This document shows positions 62,935-64,000 of a DNA stretch of 64,000 bases, one piece after another; the stretch's first letter is position 1; every line of letters starts with the position of its first letter. Source of the DNA: Nonomuraea endophytica (lineage in GTDB: Bacteria > Actinomycetota > Actinomycetes > Streptosporangiales > Streptosporangiaceae). Position numbers and translations under genes: made by a program. The DNA lies in assembly GCF_014203235.1 (NCBI RefSeq), contig NZ_JACHIN010000017.1:124001-188000 (forward strand). The letters are read 5' to 3'. The notes under the pieces are model-generated. The model did no database searches. It saw nothing but the letters and a program-made list of their open reading frames with translations, and was not told where the DNA came from.

Positions 62935-64000
62935 AGGGCGCCGTAGCCGCCGAACGCGGTGACGATGGTCCCGGCGGCCACGGGGGCGATGGTGGTGGGC
63001 AGGGTGGCGGCGATGTTGATGACGCCGAGGTCCTTGGCGTAGTCGTCCTTGCGGGGGAGCACCTCGGAGACCAGCGCCATGTCGACGGAGATGAACGTGC
63101 CGAACCCGATCGTCAGGACGACCGCGGAGACGATCAGCCCGGTCACGGTGGGCCAGAGCACGGGGAAGAGCGCGGAGGCGGCGATGATGAGCCCTCCGGC
63201 CAGCACGAGCGGTTTGCGTCTGCCGAGCCTGTCGGACAGCGGCCCGGACAACCCGATGGCCAGCAGGAACCCGGGCAGCCCGGCCAGGCCGATGAGGGGA
63301 ACCAGGCGCGCGGCTTCGTCGAGGGTGAGCCCGATGTGGTCCTGGGCGATGTACAGCTGGAAGGTGTTGGTCATGGCGAAGCCGCCGAAGATGAGGATGC
63401 GGCCGAGGAAGGCCCAGAAGAAGTCGGGGTGGCGTACCGGGTTGACCCAGAAGGCCCGGACGAGGGCGCGGGCGGGCAGCGGTGGCCTGGGGGTGTGCCG
63501 GTTGTCGCGGTCCGGGTTGAGCGCGAGGAAGATCACGATGGTCAGCAGGACGAGGCCCGTGACGCTGAGGTAGCCGACGGGGATGCGGCCGGCGAAGGCG
63601 GAGGCGAGGACGGGGCCGAGGAGCGCGGCCAGGACGGTGCCGAGCCCGATCAGCGTGGAGAAACGGCCGCGCTGGGCCGTGGGGACGCGGTCGGGCAGGA
63701 TCGAGGACAGCGGACCCTGGAAGGCGTTGAAGCCGAACTGCAGGATCATCATGGCCACGACGAGGTGGGCGATCGTGCTGGACAACCCCGCGACGGCCAT
63801 GCCCACGGCGCCGATGGCCGCGCCGATCAGCATCCAGGGGGTACGCGCGCCGTACCGGGTACGCGTGCGGTCGGACAGGATGCCGACCACGGGCTGGGCG
63901 AGCATGGCGGCGACCGCGCTGAGCGTCTGGACGAGGCTCAGGTTCTCGATCTTGGCGTCGGCGTCGATGGCCTGGACCTGCAGGGGCAGGTAGTAGGCGG
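62865..64000 (-). CDS. MFS transporter, GPH/SLC45-like, C-terminal part (5' end outside window)
   Basis: At least 378 residues, open to the window edge. About ten membrane helices remain. The SDRTRTRYGARTPWMLIGAA loop matches motif A of glycoside-pentoside-hexuronide/sucrose-type porters, and GPLSDRLGRRKPLVLAGG is the second-half copy. A sugar substrate is possible. Its last codons overlap the degraded xanthine dehydrogenase relic, so its C-terminus may also have been altered by that deletion. Confidence 0.85.
   Translation of the reverse strand, partial: AYYLPLQVQAIDADAKIENLSLVQTLSAVAAMLAQPVVGILSDRTRTRYGARTPWMLIGAAIGAVGMAVAGLSSTIAHLVVAMMILQFGFNAFQGPLSSILPDRVPTAQRGRFSTLIGLGTVLAALLGPVLASAFAGRIPVGYLSVTGLVLLTIVIFLALNPDRDNRHTPRPPLPARALVRAFWVNPVRHPDFFWAFLGRILIFGGFAMTNTFQLYIAQDHIGLTLDEAARLVPLIGLAGLPGFLLAIGLSGPLSDRLGRRKPLVLAGGLIIAASALFPVLWPTVTGLIVSAVVLTIGFGTFISVDMALVSEVLPRKDDYAKDLGVINIAATLPTTIAPVAAGTIVTAFGGYGALYLAVAAIAALGAIAVLPIRSVR

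Overview
The window is very GC-rich, uses many GTG and TTG starts, and has tightly packed, often 4-bp-overlapping genes. Together with KstR-type steroid catabolism, the GlgE maltosyltransferase pathway, AfsR- and LAL-type giant regulators and ECF sigma factors, this points to a filamentous actinomycete. A Streptosporangiaceae (Nonomuraea-like) genome is my best guess; the genus is inference. No rRNA, tRNA, CRISPR array, integrase or transposase was seen.

Left part (1-16.6 kb). The window opens in the tail of a deoxy-sugar operon (rhamnose mutarotase, aldo/keto reductase). A GNAT acetyltransferase, a LigD-like phosphoesterase/pseudo-ligase and a FadR-type regulator follow. From 3.3 to 16.5 kb lies a steroid side-chain degradation regulon. 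A FadA5-type thiolase is translationally coupled to a repeat-tailed metallo-beta-lactamase-fold protein. A KstR-type repressor is divergent from a coupled fadD17-fadE28-fadE29-chsH2-chsH1 operon, and ltp2 follows. KstR-like palindromes sit upstream of the thiolase, of fadD17 and of kstR itself. An ECF sigma factor with a SnoaL-like tail and a TetR/quinone-reductase pair lie between the two parts.

Middle (16.6-31.3 kb). A 734-residue membrane-anchored sigma-like protein with long disordered repeats is divergent from a four-gene betaine/choline-type ABC importer. A flavin reductase, an alpha/beta hydrolase, an orphan sensor kinase, SppA, and two paralogous secreted subtilases with a shared uncharacterised C-terminal domain follow.

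Glycogen/trehalose part (31.4-51 kb). glgB and the glgE-treS-mak operon are on the same strand but separated by about 8.4 kb. That interval carries a DUF4328 membrane protein, a copper amine oxidase that looks split into two genes, a DHA2 exporter with a MerR-type promoter, an AfsR-like regulator and an imine-reductase-like enzyme. glgP is divergent from glgE and is followed by an RpiR-family regulator.

Right part (51-64 kb). It holds a LAL regulator divergent from an Old Yellow Enzyme, a secreted peptidoglycan amidase, a VOC protein, a response regulator facing an internally duplicated sensor kinase, an enoyl-CoA hydratase and a methyltransferase. Two gene relics are also present: an ABC-ATPase tail and a deleted, frameshifted xanthine-dehydrogenase operon. 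A partial MFS transporter runs off the right end. An intergenic repeat family occurs at 8.8, 15.0 and 25.3 kb.
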